Below, piece by piece: positions 9,378 to 18,100 of a DNA stretch of 64,000 nt. How positions within the stretch are numbered: the stretch's first letter is position 1; each line of letters opens with the position of its first letter. Source of the DNA: Oceanobacillus kimchii X50 (GTDB lineage: Bacteria > Bacillota > Bacilli > Bacillales > Amphibacillaceae); assembly GCF_000340475.1 (NCBI RefSeq), contig NZ_CM001792.1, forward strand, positions 1,882,659-1,946,658, in the 5' to 3' direction. Below the pieces are notes generated by a model. That model was not told the origin of the DNA. It did no database searches and was given only the letters and a program-made list of their open reading frames with translations. Made by a program: the position numbers and the translations under genes.

Positions 9378-11405
9378 TTATTGTACCCTTTTGAAGGTTA
9401 GAATATCGGATTGACCTTTTTCAACATTTTTCTCTTGTATTTTTACGTATACTGAATCATGTATGTTTGTAAATACAACTGGAGTTACTGTTGAAAATCC
9501 TTGTTTTTCTAAATAGTCTAGATTTACTTTTAATAATGGCTGTCCAGCTTCAACAAATTGGTTCTCATTAACTAACATATTGAATCCATTTCCTTTTAAA
9601 TTTACTGTATCCAATCCGACATGAATTAATATTTCTTTTCCTGAATTTGATTGTACACCAATTGCATGATTGGTCGGAAAAATATTAATGATTTTTCCAC
9701 CTACAGGAGAAACAATCGTTCCTTCTTTAGGAATAATTGCAAAACCCTCGCCCATCATTTTACCAGAGAACACTGGATCAGAAACATCCGTTATTGGTAT
9801 CAATTGACCAGTTAATGGTGATACAAATGTTTCATCATTCATTGAACCAACATTCTCCTCGTATGTACCTCTAGTATTTACTTCTGGTTGAGGTGTCTTA
9901 CCTAAAACTATATCTTGTATTTGTCCTTTGATCGTTTCGGAGCGAGGTCCAAAAATTGCTTGTATATTATTTCCCACTTCTAAGACACCTGATGCTCCTA
10001 ATTGTTTTAATTTGTTTTTATTAACTTGCTCAATAGAATCAACAGATACGCGTAATCTGGTAATACAAGCATCCAAATGCGTAATATTATGTAGTCCACC
10101 TATTGCTTCTAATACTTCATATGCTAACTCATTATTCTCAGAACTTGTACTATAGATATTTTCATCAGAATCTTCTCTCCCTGGAGTTAATAGGTTAAAC
10201 TTCTTAATAAAGAAACGGAATAGAAAATAGTATATTACCGCAAAGATTAACCCAAGTATAATTGCTATCCACCAAGGTTCCTGTCCAGGTAAAATACCGA
10301 AAAGAACAAAGTCAATTGCTCCCCCTGAGAAAGTATACCCTATATTTACATGAAAGAAAGTCATTAGAACAAAGGATAAACCATCTAAAATTGCATGGAG
10401 CAGAAACAATAATGGTGATACAAACATAAATGAAAATTCAAGAGGTTCTGTAATTCCTGTTAAGAAAGAAGTAAGTGCACCTGAAATAAGTAACCCAGCA
10501 ACTAATTTCTTTTTAGCTGGTTTAGCAGCATGATACATCGCTAAAGCTGCAGCCGGTAAACCAAACATCATAATTGGAAATTCTCCAGCCATAAAGTTTC
10601 CAGCTGTGAATTCCACTCCATCTTTTAATTGTGCAAAGAAAATTGTCATATCCCCCCGCACAATATTACCTGCTTCAGTCGTATAAGATCCAAATTCATA
10701 CCAAAAAGGCGCATGAAAAATGTGATGAAGTCCAAACGGAATTAATAATCGCTTAATTAATCCAAATAAAAACACTGCTACATACGTTCCCTCTTCGATT
10801 AGCCAATAAGAGGCACCATTCATAGCTTCTTGTACCGGGGGCCAAATAAACATTAACAATATGCCTATAACAAATGAAGCTCCAGCAGTAGCTATTGGAA
10901 CAAATCGTTTCCCAGCAAAAAATCCTAAGAAAGATGGCATCCGAATATCGTGAAATCGATTGTAACAAAATGCAGCAATCAGACCGACAATAATTCCACC
11001 AAATACTCCTGTTTGTAAAGTTGGGATACCTAAAACAGTAGCAAAACTTGGATCAGATTCAATCATTTTAGAAGTTACACCAATCCAAGATCCCATCACT
11101 TGATTTAAAACCAGATAACCAACTAATGCAGCTAATCCAGCCGCACCATCACTTGCTAACCCTATAGAAACACCAATGGCAAATAGTAATGGTAAGTTAT
11201 CAAAGATAATACCACCTGCATCTTCCATTACGGTGGCAACTAGCTGAATCCAATCCATTTGAAGAAAAGGAAGGTACTCTAACATCGTATCCTGTTGTAA
11301 TGCATTCCCAATACCTAGTAATAAGCCAGCAACTGGCAACAATGCAACTGGTAACATAAGAGCTTTTCCTATTTTTTGTAATACACCAAATACTTTCTTA
11401 AACAT
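9378..11405 (-). CDS. ptsG: Glucose-type PTS permease EIICBA
   Basis: Membrane permease that imports and phosphorylates glucose or a related sugar using the PEP phosphotransferase chain. The 675-aa product has an EIIC membrane domain (about 1-400, start MFKKVFGVLQKIGKALMLPV), an EIIB domain with the phosphorylated Cys in LDACITRLRVSV (about residue 450), and an EIIA domain (about 530-675) with the His in ILIHVGLDTVNL. I use ATG at 11405, preceded by AGAGGGG. The upstream leader and glcT indicate antitermination control. Its insertion between nusB and yqhY is unlike B. subtilis. Glucose is inferred from the GlcT pairing; N-acetylglucosamine is an alternative for this family. Confidence 0.93.
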   Translation of the reverse strand: MFKKVFGVLQKIGKALMLPVALLPVAGLLLGIGNALQQDTMLEYLPFLQMDWIQLVATVMEDAGGIIFDNLPLLFAIGVSIGLASDGAAGLAALVGYLVLNQVMGSWIGVTSKMIESDPSFATVLGIPTLQTGVFGGIIVGLIAAFCYNRFHDIRMPSFLGFFAGKRFVPIATAGASFVIGILLMFIWPPVQEAMNGASYWLIEEGTYVAVFLFGLIKRLLIPFGLHHIFHAPFWYEFGSYTTEAGNIVRGDMTIFFAQLKDGVEFTAGNFMAGEFPIMMFGLPAAALAMYHAAKPAKKKLVAGLLISGALTSFLTGITEPLEFSFMFVSPLLFLLHAILDGLSFVLMTFFHVNIGYTFSGGAIDFVLFGILPGQEPWWIAIILGLIFAVIYYFLFRFFIKKFNLLTPGREDSDENIYSTSSENNELAYEVLEAIGGLHNITHLDACITRLRVSVDSIEQVNKNKLKQLGASGVLEVGNNIQAIFGPRSETIKGQIQDIVLGKTPQPEVNTRGTYEENVGSMNDETFVSPLTGQLIPITDVSDPVFSGKMMGEGFAIIPKEGTIVSPVGGKIINIFPTNHAIGVQSNSGKEILIHVGLDTVNLKGNGFNMLVNENQFVEAGQPLLKVNLDYLEKQGFSTVTPVVFTNIHDSVYVKIQEKNVEKGQSDILTFKRVQ

Positions 11406-11424
11406 TTTTATCGCCCCTCTAGCA

Positions 11425-11517
11425 AGTACGGTAAAACATAAAAAAGCATGAGCATCAATTGCAAACAATTGTTAAGTTGGTTAACTTAACGATTGTGCAT
11501 GTATTTACTCATGCCTC
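11425..11517 (-). promoter_or_regulatory. GlcT-type RNA antiterminator/terminator leader of ptsG
   Basis: Between glcT and ptsG the minus-strand leader contains a 13-bp stem with one mismatch (inner GTTAAGTT AACC AACTTAAC) enclosed by a second pair GCATGAG (11507-11513 side) and CTCATGC followed by TTTTTT (11444 side). The layout, a central hairpin plus a U-tailed terminator before the ribosome site, is what GlcT/LicT antitermination needs. The RNA sequence is not a close copy of the B. subtilis RAT as I remember it, so which hairpin is the protein-binding element is inferred. Confidence 0.6.
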
Positions 11518-11542
11518 ATTGTATCAGTAGCACTTCATCTAT

Positions 11543-12385
11543 CTATTCATATTTTTGATAAAGACGTTGTAAATGCATCGTTAAATAAACAGCTTCTGCC
11601 TCATATACTGGTTTTTTAATTGTTTGTTGCATAATTTTCATTAATTTCCAGCTCAAATTATAACATATTGGATATTCCGTTTTCAGTAACTCTGCAATTT
11701 TTTTTGGTTCTTGTACAACTTCTCCTTTTACCAATCGATCAATGGTATATCGGATATGACGAACCAATCGGATATATTCAATACCTGCTCGGTCAATCTC
11801 AATATTTAATTTACTCTCAATTAGATCAATTAATTGTGTAATTAATTGAGAGTATCGATTAACGTCTGATATTTTTTTATTGTAAATAGCACTATGTACA
11901 TGTAACGCAATAAAACCAATTTCTCCATCCGGTAAACTAATCTCTAATTGTTGGTTTAAAAAATCAACAATATCTGCGGCAATTTCAAATTCGAAAGGAT
12001 AAAGGATTTTCGTTTCAGATAAGAATGGATTTATAATTGCCATCCCTTTCTCTAAACGATTAATTGCAAATAAAAGGTGGTCCGTTAAAGCAACATGGAC
12101 TTGTTCATTTAATATTTCACTAGACCTTTTTTGAATCATATCAATGGAATCAATTATTTTTTGAAGTAAATAATCATCTATCTGAGGTACTATTTTTTTG
12201 TATTGATCTTGTTGTTCTTGATCTCGTAAAACAAATAATTTCTCAACAAATTCTTCTTTGATAGTATCATTCTTTTTATAATGAAAACCTATACCACTAC
12301 CAATTAATACCACTTCATTTTGATAATTATCTAAAGCTATTAATACATTATTATTCAATGGCTTCTTAACTATAAAATCAGACAT
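11543..12385 (-). CDS. glcT: PTS-regulated transcriptional antiterminator GlcT (BglG family)
   Basis: RNA-binding antiterminator that allows ptsG transcription when sugar is present. Residues 1-55 are the co-antiterminator domain (NNNVLIALDNYQNEVVLIGSG), followed by two PRD domains (about 60-170 and 170-280) with the expected histidines, for example in LTDHLLFAINR, LHVHSAIY, RHIRYTIDR and TMHLQRL. Start chosen at ATG 12385, seven codons inside the longest frame, because GGGAGAAAGG is well placed. It is encoded just upstream of ptsG with a hairpin leader between, matching the B. subtilis glcT-ptsG unit. PRD phosphorylation by HPr/EIIB is family knowledge. Confidence 0.9.
   Translation of the reverse strand: MSDFIVKKPLNNNVLIALDNYQNEVVLIGSGIGFHYKKNDTIKEEFVEKLFVLRDQEQQDQYKKIVPQIDDYLLQKIIDSIDMIQKRSSEILNEQVHVALTDHLLFAINRLEKGMAIINPFLSETKILYPFEFEIAADIVDFLNQQLEISLPDGEIGFIALHVHSAIYNKKISDVNRYSQLITQLIDLIESKLNIEIDRAGIEYIRLVRHIRYTIDRLVKGEVVQEPKKIAELLKTEYPICYNLSWKLMKIMQQTIKKPVYEAEAVYLTMHLQRLYQKYE
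11546..11573 (-). promoter_or_regulatory. Candidate sigma-A promoter of ptsG inside the glcT 3' end
   Basis: Minus-strand TTTACA (11568-11573), 16-bp spacer, TATGAA (11546-11551), overlapping the last glcT codons. It would start a leader of about 130 nt that includes the antiterminator hairpins. Two mismatches from consensus in total, so moderate support. Confidence 0.4.
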
Positions 12386-12472
12386 ATTACCTTTCTCCCA
12401 TAACAATCTTTGAATAAGTATAATTGTAACATAAAAGAAAGAAATTTATAAAAATTATTAAGCTTATTTATA

Positions 12473-12508
12473 AAAAACACAGGTCATATTTGGATGACCT
12501 GTGTTTAT
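12473..12508 (-). terminator. Terminator after accBC-yqhY
   Basis: Nearly perfect palindrome AAACACAGGTCAT / ATGACCTGTGTTT with a 6-nt loop immediately after the yqhY stop; A/T runs on both sides suggest bidirectional function. Confidence 0.85.
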
Positions 12509-12515
12509 AGACTAT

Positions 12516-12905
12516 TTACTCGGAATCTTCTACTTCATCTTCCATGTGTATACCGACAACATGAACATTTATTTCTTGTAAGTCAATGGCTGTCATAGAA
12601 AAGATGGTTTGACGAATATTCGTTTGTAAATCCTGCGCTACTTTTGGAATAGGTTGACCAAATTTCAAAATAACATAAATGTCAATGGAAACTCCGTCTT
12701 CTTTTAATTCTACTTTTACACCTTTACTGTGTGATTTTTTTCCGAAACGTTCAGCAACGCCTGAAGCAAAGTTACCTCTCATTGCATATACTCCTGGTAT
12801 TTCCGTAGCTGCTATTCCAGCAATTACTTCTAATACTTCAGGTGCAATCTCTACCTTCCCTAATTCATTTTGATCACTTACTTCTAATAATGGTTGTTCA
12901 CTCAT
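12516..12905 (-). CDS. yqhY: Asp23/YqhY-family envelope stress protein
   Basis: Asp23 (DUF322) family protein of 129 aa with the core EVIAGIAATEIPGVYAMRG and VSIDIYVILKFGQPIP. Family members are often tied to lipid synthesis; in B. subtilis YqhY clusters with accBC, and its loss is linked to acetyl-CoA carboxylase mutations. Start at ATG 12905, with AAGGAG 8 nt upstream; a GTG three codons earlier is too close to that site. It follows accC by 12 bp, so it is the third gene of accB-accC-yqhY. Exact biochemical role unknown. Confidence 0.92.
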   Translation of the reverse strand: MSEQPLLEVSDQNELGKVEIAPEVLEVIAGIAATEIPGVYAMRGNFASGVAERFGKKSHSKGVKVELKEDGVSIDIYVILKFGQPIPKVAQDLQTNIRQTIFSMTAIDLQEINVHVVGIHMEDEVEDSE

Positions 12906-12917
12906 TGCATTCACTCC

Positions 12918-14285
12918 TTATTCGGAATCATCTGTTTCTTGCAAAATCGGATATTCAGTAAGGAAATTGGTATTAAAATCACCTTCTTGAAATATTGGGT
13001 GATTCATAATTTGATAGTGAAAAGGAATTGTTGTAAAGACTCCTTCAACAACAAATTCATCTAATGCTCGTTTCATCTTACTAATTGCTTCTTCTCTAGT
13101 TGAAGCGTATGTTATTAACTTTGCAATCATCGAATCATAATATGGTGGAATTCGATATCCACTATACGCACCAGAATCAATCCTCACTCCTAATCCACCA
13201 GGTGGTAAATACATTTCGATCTCACCGGCAGATGGCATAAAGTTTTGGTATGGATTTTCTGCATTAATGCGACATTCAATAGCCCAGCCTTCCATCGTTA
13301 TATCTGACTGATCAACAGATAGCTTTTCACCATTTGCGACATTAATTTGTTCTTTAATTAAATCAATACCCGTTACCATTTCAGTTACAGGGTGCTCTAC
13401 CTGTATTCTAGTGTTCATTTCCATAAAATAAAACTCATTTGTTTTCCTATCAAAAATATACTCAATGGTACCAGCACCAACATATTCTACTGCTTTAGCT
13501 GCTTTTACAGATGCTTCTCCCATTTTAGCACGAATGGATTCATTTAGTGCAGGAGAAGGTGATTCTTCAATTAATTTCTGTAGCCTTCGTTGAATTGAGC
13601 AATCTCTTTCACCAAGATGAACAACATTACCATGAGTGTCAGCAAGTATTTGAATTTCAACATGACGAAAATCTTCAATGAATTTCTCCAAGTAAACTCC
13701 TGGATTTCCAAAAGCTGTTTCTGCTTCTTTTTGCGTTATCTCCATTCCTTTGACAAGGTCTTCTTCGTTATGAGCAACACGAATTCCTTTTCCGCCACCA
13801 CCAGCAGTAGCTTTGATAATAACAGGATAGCCAATATCATTAGCCACTTCGATTGCATCTTCTATTGTATCGACAATACCTTCTGAACCTGGAACAACGG
13901 GTACATTGGCATTTTTCATTGTTTCTTTTGCAACATCTTTGATTCCCATTTGTTGAATTGCTTTTGGAGTAGGGCCAACAAAAGTGATATTACAGGCTCT
14001 GCATATCTCTGCAAAATCAGCATTTTCAGCTAAAAAACCATATCCTGGATGAATAGCATCAACTCCTGTTAATGTGGCTACACTCATGATATTCGTTATA
14101 TTTAAATAGCTGTCTTTACTTAATTTTGGACCAATACAATATGCTTCGTCGGCTAATTGTACATGTAGAGATTCGCTATCGGCTTCTGAGTATATGGCAA
14201 CCGTTTCGATATTCATTTCTTTACAAGCACGAATAATACGAACCGCGATTTCCCCTCTATTAGCTATTAATAGCTTCTTAATCAA
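12918..14285 (-). CDS. accC: Acetyl-CoA carboxylase biotin carboxylase subunit AccC
   Basis: ATP-dependent carboxylation of the biotin on AccB, the first step of fatty acid synthesis. N-terminal domain IKKLLIANRGEIAVRII, ATP-grasp domain with the glycine-rich loop KATAGGGGKGIRVA (about residue 160), catalytic HVEIQILAD and FMEMNTRIQVEHPVTE. Length 455 aa is standard. The start is TTG at 14285 with an AGGGG-rich site upstream; no ATG fits the conserved N-terminus. It follows accB by 13 bp and precedes yqhY. Confidence 0.97.
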   Translation of the reverse strand: MIKKLLIANRGEIAVRIIRACKEMNIETVAIYSEADSESLHVQLADEAYCIGPKLSKDSYLNITNIMSVATLTGVDAIHPGYGFLAENADFAEICRACNITFVGPTPKAIQQMGIKDVAKETMKNANVPVVPGSEGIVDTIEDAIEVANDIGYPVIIKATAGGGGKGIRVAHNEEDLVKGMEITQKEAETAFGNPGVYLEKFIEDFRHVEIQILADTHGNVVHLGERDCSIQRRLQKLIEESPSPALNESIRAKMGEASVKAAKAVEYVGAGTIEYIFDRKTNEFYFMEMNTRIQVEHPVTEMVTGIDLIKEQINVANGEKLSVDQSDITMEGWAIECRINAENPYQNFMPSAGEIEMYLPPGGLGVRIDSGAYSGYRIPPYYDSMIAKLITYASTREEAISKMKRALDEFVVEGVFTTIPFHYQIMNHPIFQEGDFNTNFLTEYPILQETDDSE

Positions 14286-14298
14286 TTATTCCATCCCC

Positions 14299-14784
14299 TT
14301 ACTTCTTTACTCTGAATAATGGTTGTCCATACTCAACGAGTTCTCCATTCTCAACCAATATTTCCACGATTTCTCCTGATACTTCTGCTTCGATTTCATT
14401 AAACAGTTTCATTGCTTCGACAATACAAACAACACTGCTAGGATCCACTTTTGTTCCCTTGTTCACAAAAGCATCTTTCTCCGGTGATGAAGCGGAATAA
14501 AATGTACCAACCATCGGTGAAGTAATTTCATAATCATAATCTACTTGAGCACTTGATGATTCTTTTGTTGCCTCTTTCGTTTCTTGAGCTCTCATTTGCG
14601 GTTCTCTCTCCACAGTTGGTTGACTAGTAACTTCTGTTATAGTAGGACTTGGCTGTGATACTTTTTGTTGATTACTAAACTTTTTCATCGATATATTTGT
14701 CCCATTTGTTTCATATGAAAATTCTGTTATAGATGATTCATCGACCATTCTAATTATTTCCCTTAACTCTTCTACATTTAACAT
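14299..14784 (-). CDS. accB: Biotin carboxyl carrier protein AccB
   Basis: Carries carboxybiotin between the carboxylase and carboxyltransferase of acetyl-CoA carboxylase. The 161-aa protein has an N-terminal helix region ([17 protein letters not shown]), a Pro/Thr/Ser/Glu-rich linker (about 40-80) and a biotinyl domain (about 85-161), with the biotinylated Lys in [13 protein letters not shown]. Start ATG 14784 is chosen because GAGGAG lies 8 nt upstream; a GTG three codons before is within that site. First gene of accB-accC-yqhY, preceded by a FapR-like operator. Confidence 0.97.
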   Translation of the reverse strand: MLNVEELREIIRMVDESSITEFSYETNGTNISMKKFSNQQKVSQPSPTITEVTSQPTVEREPQMRAQETKEATKESSSAQVDYDYEITSPMVGTFYSASSPEKDAFVNKGTKVDPSSVVCIVEAMKLFNEIEAEVSGEIVEILVENGELVEYGQPLFRVKK

Positions 14785-14832
14785 AACCGGCACTCCTCGC
14801 TTGTATTTTATCTACATCTTTTGTTCAAGCTT

Positions 14833-14849
14833 TTACGATTAGGTACTAA
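14833..14849 (-). promoter_or_regulatory. Candidate FapR operator upstream of accB
   Basis: The minus strand reads TTAGTACCTAATCGTAA, matching 14 of 17 positions of the FapR consensus as I recall it (TTAGTACCTGATACTAA), with the whole left half and terminal TAA intact. A plausible promoter lies just upstream (TTGATG ... TAATAT), placing the site near or just after the start of transcription, a typical repressor position. Regulation is inferred; fapR itself is not in the window. Confidence 0.5.
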
Positions 14850-15000
14850 TATTACCTCTTAGTATATTACGATACAATCAGGGTAAACATCAAGTAAATC
14901 TATATTTTCTAACAATTTAACTTAATTATATCAGTAATAAAAATGCTTTGCCATGAAGGAATCCACGTGTCCTTTATGCGGATAAATAATTATATATAAC

Positions 15001-15034
15001 CATAAAAAAACGACGGAAGAAAACATCCGTCGAT
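15001..15034 (-). terminator. Terminator of the spoIIIA operon
   Basis: CGACGGA / TCCGTCG seven-base stem (arms at 15011-15017 and 15026-15032) with an 8-nt loop and a run of seven T on the minus strand, 25 bp beyond the spoIIIAH stop. Confidence 0.9.
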
Positions 15035-15058
15035 TAGCTAGAGCTAAAAATCTTACAA

Positions 15059-15613
15059 TTATTCTCCTGTGGTAGGTTGGAAATTAACTTCAGTCGTAAT
15101 ATCCCTACCAAATTCATCTCGAACCATTTGCATAATATTTACAGCTTCTTCGTCTGATAGTTCTTCCACTTTTACATGTACATGAACTTTATCACCATCT
15201 GTGCGAACAAGAACATCTTCATAACCAGTTGCACCTAGTATTTGTTCTTGTAAAATATTCTCTTTTGAGGATAATTCTTCTAATTGATCAATTTCTTTTA
15301 ATGCTTCATCTTTCTCTTCCGCACTAGAAGATCCCGAAGCTACTACATCTGTTAAACGACTCTTTTGCTTACTTCGCTCATCTTGAACTTCCATTCGAAT
15401 AGTTGTAAATACTTCATCACTTCCAACATTATTAGTACTTTCTATTTCAGCATTTTCCTCTCCATCTGTAGGAGCAGTTGTTTCCTCTGAACCACCTTGT
15501 CCATCATCAATAAAAGCTAAATCGTCACCATTTGGAGAGAAGATGTAGAAAACACTAAGAACAACCATTAGACTAAGCATTGTTAATAACCATACAGTTT
15601 GTTTTTTTAACAT
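15059..15613 (-). CDS. spoIIIAH: Stage III sporulation protein SpoIIIAH
   Basis: Mother-cell membrane protein whose extracellular ring-forming domain meets forespore SpoIIQ to build the feeding-tube channel. One N-terminal transmembrane helix (about 6-24, VWLLTMLSLMVVLSVFYIF), an acidic low-complexity linker (about 30-65), then the YscJ/FliF-like ring-building motif domain (about 75-184, ending ITTEVNFQPTTG). 184 aa, shorter than the B. subtilis form, mainly in the linker. ATG start with AAGGAGG. Last gene of spoIIIAA-AH. Confidence 0.95.
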   Translation of the reverse strand: MLKKQTVWLLTMLSLMVVLSVFYIFSPNGDDLAFIDDGQGGSEETTAPTDGEENAEIESTNNVGSDEVFTTIRMEVQDERSKQKSRLTDVVASGSSSAEEKDEALKEIDQLEELSSKENILQEQILGATGYEDVLVRTDGDKVHVHVKVEELSDEEAVNIMQMVRDEFGRDITTEVNFQPTTGE

Positions 15614-15625
15614 ATAAATTCCTCC

Positions 15626-16261
15626 TTAATTTTTTGGCATTACTGAAATTTTATGCGTAGGGACATCAAGTACACGTGAAACTGCTTCTATTACTTGATT
15701 TTTTAAAGATGGTGTTTCAGCCCCTTTTGCAACAACGAATACTCCTCTAACCTCTGGTTGTTTTGTTTGTACAAGTAGTGGTATTTCTTGATCACCACTA
15801 CGAAACAAAACTACTTGACTCTCTTCAGTTTGATCTTCAACTACTCTAGAGCCACCATTTTGATCTGTCTCATCTGTAGTTTGTTGACCTCTCGTTTGAT
15901 TCTTTTCATAAATTTGTTCACTTGTCGCATCAAGGTTTACCATTACTTCAGCATCATTCACACCTTGTATTTTGTTGAGCATCGTGGCCAATTGACCAGA
16001 CAACTCTTGTTCCAATTCTGAAATATCAGTCCCCGCCATTTCTTCTTCTCCTCCGGTTGGTTCTGATTGGTCGCTTGGTGGTTCTTGACTGATTTCTGGT
16101 TCTTCACTCGATGAGAACATATTACTTATAAAAAGCAGTAACAATCCTGTTAAACCTAATATTATTAAATAACCAATTTTCTTAGATGGCTTCTTGTCCT
16201 TATTTTCCTTATCATTTTGTTCATTGTTCGGCCTGAAAAAAGAATCTATTTTATTTTTCAA
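15626..16261 (-). CDS. spoIIIAG: Stage III sporulation protein SpoIIIAG
   Basis: Ring-forming component of the SpoIIIA-SpoIIQ complex on the mother-cell side. One transmembrane segment (about 27-45, IGYLIILGLTGLLLLFISN), a charged linker, then a ring-building motif domain (about 80-211, LATMLNKIQGVNDAEVMVNL) ending with a typical VLDVPTHKISVMPKN. I chose TTG at 16261 since it overlaps the spoIIIAF stop as TTGA and has GGGAGG 6 nt upstream; the longer frame to 16279 would place that site inside the gene. 211 aa. Confidence 0.94.
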   Translation of the reverse strand: MKNKIDSFFRPNNEQNDKENKDKKPSKKIGYLIILGLTGLLLLFISNMFSSSEEPEISQEPPSDQSEPTGGEEEMAGTDISELEQELSGQLATMLNKIQGVNDAEVMVNLDATSEQIYEKNQTRGQQTTDETDQNGGSRVVEDQTEESQVVLFRSGDQEIPLLVQTKQPEVRGVFVVAKGAETPSLKNQVIEAVSRVLDVPTHKISVMPKN

Positions 16262-16875
16262 GATGTCCCTCCCTCCCAATAAACGGTTACTTTTTTATCA
16301 GTAATTTCCCATAATTCCATAAGAAGCATCTCCATTTCCGAAAAATCCATCTTCGGAGGTGTTTTCTCCGAATTTGAATCAATTACCACATCTTCAACTG
16401 TATCCACCGCTCCCTCCCCTTGTTCAGCTTCTTTAATAAATACAATGACTTCTGTAAGATCCTCAAAGGTAACTTCACTCTTCTCTGTAAATCGGAATTC
16501 GATGTCTTCTACCATCATGTTATATTCCTCCTTTAAGGGGTCCTCGGCAACATTTTCCAATTGGACAGCCATTTGTTCTAAAATATATGCATCTTGACTC
16601 GCTTCTATTTCATTTTTTTGAAATTCTATCTGATTTTCTAAAGAATCAGTTGAATTATATTGTTGTTCCATTTCACTGATAGAACTTGATATGACAGTAT
16701 CTATATCTGTATTGAACAAGTGAAAAACTGGTTGTAAAATAATTAAAATTAATACCAATCCGGTTACTAAACGAACATATTTTTTAAGATCATTTGCAGG
16801 AATAAGTAAATCAATGATAGATGCTATTATAATAAATATGATAATTTGAGTTACCCAATCGATTAGTATATTCAT
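16258..16875 (-). CDS. spoIIIAF: Stage III sporulation protein SpoIIIAF
   Basis: Membrane protein of the SpoIIIA complex. Two N-terminal transmembrane helices (about 5-22 and 32-52; INILIDWVTQIIIFIIIASII-type start and LVTGLVLILIILQPVF), then a soluble domain in which ring-building-motif features were reported for the family. The 205-aa product begins at ATG 16875, with AGGGAG upstream; the longest frame continues into spoIIIAE without a ribosome site. It overlaps spoIIIAG by four bases. Confidence 0.93.
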   Translation of the reverse strand: MNILIDWVTQIIIFIIIASIIDLLIPANDLKKYVRLVTGLVLILIILQPVFHLFNTDIDTVISSSISEMEQQYNSTDSLENQIEFQKNEIEASQDAYILEQMAVQLENVAEDPLKEEYNMMVEDIEFRFTEKSEVTFEDLTEVIVFIKEAEQGEGAVDTVEDVVIDSNSEKTPPKMDFSEMEMLLMELWEITDKKVTVYWEGGTS

Positions 16876-16888
16876 TGATTCTATCTCC

Positions 16889-18067
16889 CTATCGTAAAAG
16901 TATGGTAAGGTTACTGGCCGCCACAATAATTACAATTGCCAAGAGAAACATAAGTGATACGGCTAATAAACAAGCGAGAATGTAAAGGATGTACGTACTG
17001 ATTGTATTTAATGCTTGTACAATTGGCCCACCGCCGATCGGTTGTAATACAGCAGCAGCAATCTTATAAATTAACGCTATAGCAGCAACTTTTATTGCAG
17101 GAAATGCAACAATAAATAATATAACTACTAGACCAGCAATCCCTAACGCATTTTTTAAAATTAATGATGCACTCAAAATGGTATCTGCTGCGTCAGTAAA
17201 TGTGCGACCAACAACAGGAATAAAATTACCGGTAACGAATTTTGCAGTTTTCATTGCAACCCCATCTTGAATGGCTGATGCGGTTCCTTGGACAGAAATA
17301 ACGCCTAAAAAAATAGTCAGAAATACCCCGAGTGTACCTAAAGCTACAGATTTAAAAAGATTGGCTAAATGAGTAACTTTGTAATTTTCATTTAAACCAC
17401 TAATAATAACTAGCATCGCCGCCAAGAATAATAGTGGCAAAACAAATACTGAAATAAAGACACCACTAAAATTAATCAGAAAAATAATTATGGGATGAAA
17501 GAAGGATATCGAAACAACATTTCCAAAACTAGCCATCATTCCTAAAACAAGTGGTAGTAGTGCAATCATAAAACCTTTCATGGTATCAATCGCTTCTTTT
17601 GTATAGGAGGTTGCTAAATAAAAACTATTCAACACTAGAAAAATTAATACTAAGAATATAACGAAATAGGCCACTCGACTAACTGTTGTCTTTTCAAATG
17701 CGGATTGCATCGATTGTAAAATAACAGCAAATAAAGTAAGCATAAGCAAACTACCTAATAATTTTCCATTTAGAATCAACTCGTGAAAAAGGTAATGCAG
17801 GAATTGTGTAAGGATATCCTTGATAGAAAAAGAGTTTATATCTTTTATAAATTCGTAAAAACTTGTTTTTTCTAAATCTGGTATAGCTTGTCCATATTCA
17901 TCGACAATTTCCTCCCAATAGGTTTGAACCCCCTCTATTGATATTTCATCTAGTAATGCATCCTTTAATTCTATAGTCGGGATTGGTTCAGCAGAAATAG
18001 GAGCTTGTCCAATAAACATAAACAATATAGTGAAGAGAATCACACGAATTCCTGTTGAATACTTCAT
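16889..18067 (-). CDS. spoIIIAE: Stage III sporulation protein SpoIIIAE
   Basis: Polytopic membrane protein with a cleavable-type signal sequence (residues 1-26, hydrophobic core then PISAEP) and about seven to eight later transmembrane segments between residue 95 and 392. It is thought to form the membrane channel or scaffold of the SpoIIIA apparatus. 392 aa is the usual size. ATG start; GGGAG lies rather far (about 11 nt) upstream. It sits between spoIIIAD (33-bp gap) and spoIIIAF (13-bp gap). Confidence 0.95.
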   Translation of the reverse strand: MKYSTGIRVILFTILFMFIGQAPISAEPIPTIELKDALLDEISIEGVQTYWEEIVDEYGQAIPDLEKTSFYEFIKDINSFSIKDILTQFLHYLFHELILNGKLLGSLLMLTLFAVILQSMQSAFEKTTVSRVAYFVIFLVLIFLVLNSFYLATSYTKEAIDTMKGFMIALLPLVLGMMASFGNVVSISFFHPIIIFLINFSGVFISVFVLPLLFLAAMLVIISGLNENYKVTHLANLFKSVALGTLGVFLTIFLGVISVQGTASAIQDGVAMKTAKFVTGNFIPVVGRTFTDAADTILSASLILKNALGIAGLVVILFIVAFPAIKVAAIALIYKIAAAVLQPIGGGPIVQALNTISTYILYILACLLAVSLMFLLAIVIIVAASNLTILLR

Positions 18068-18100
18068 TCACTTCAATTGCTCCCTTCAGGCTTGATATTT

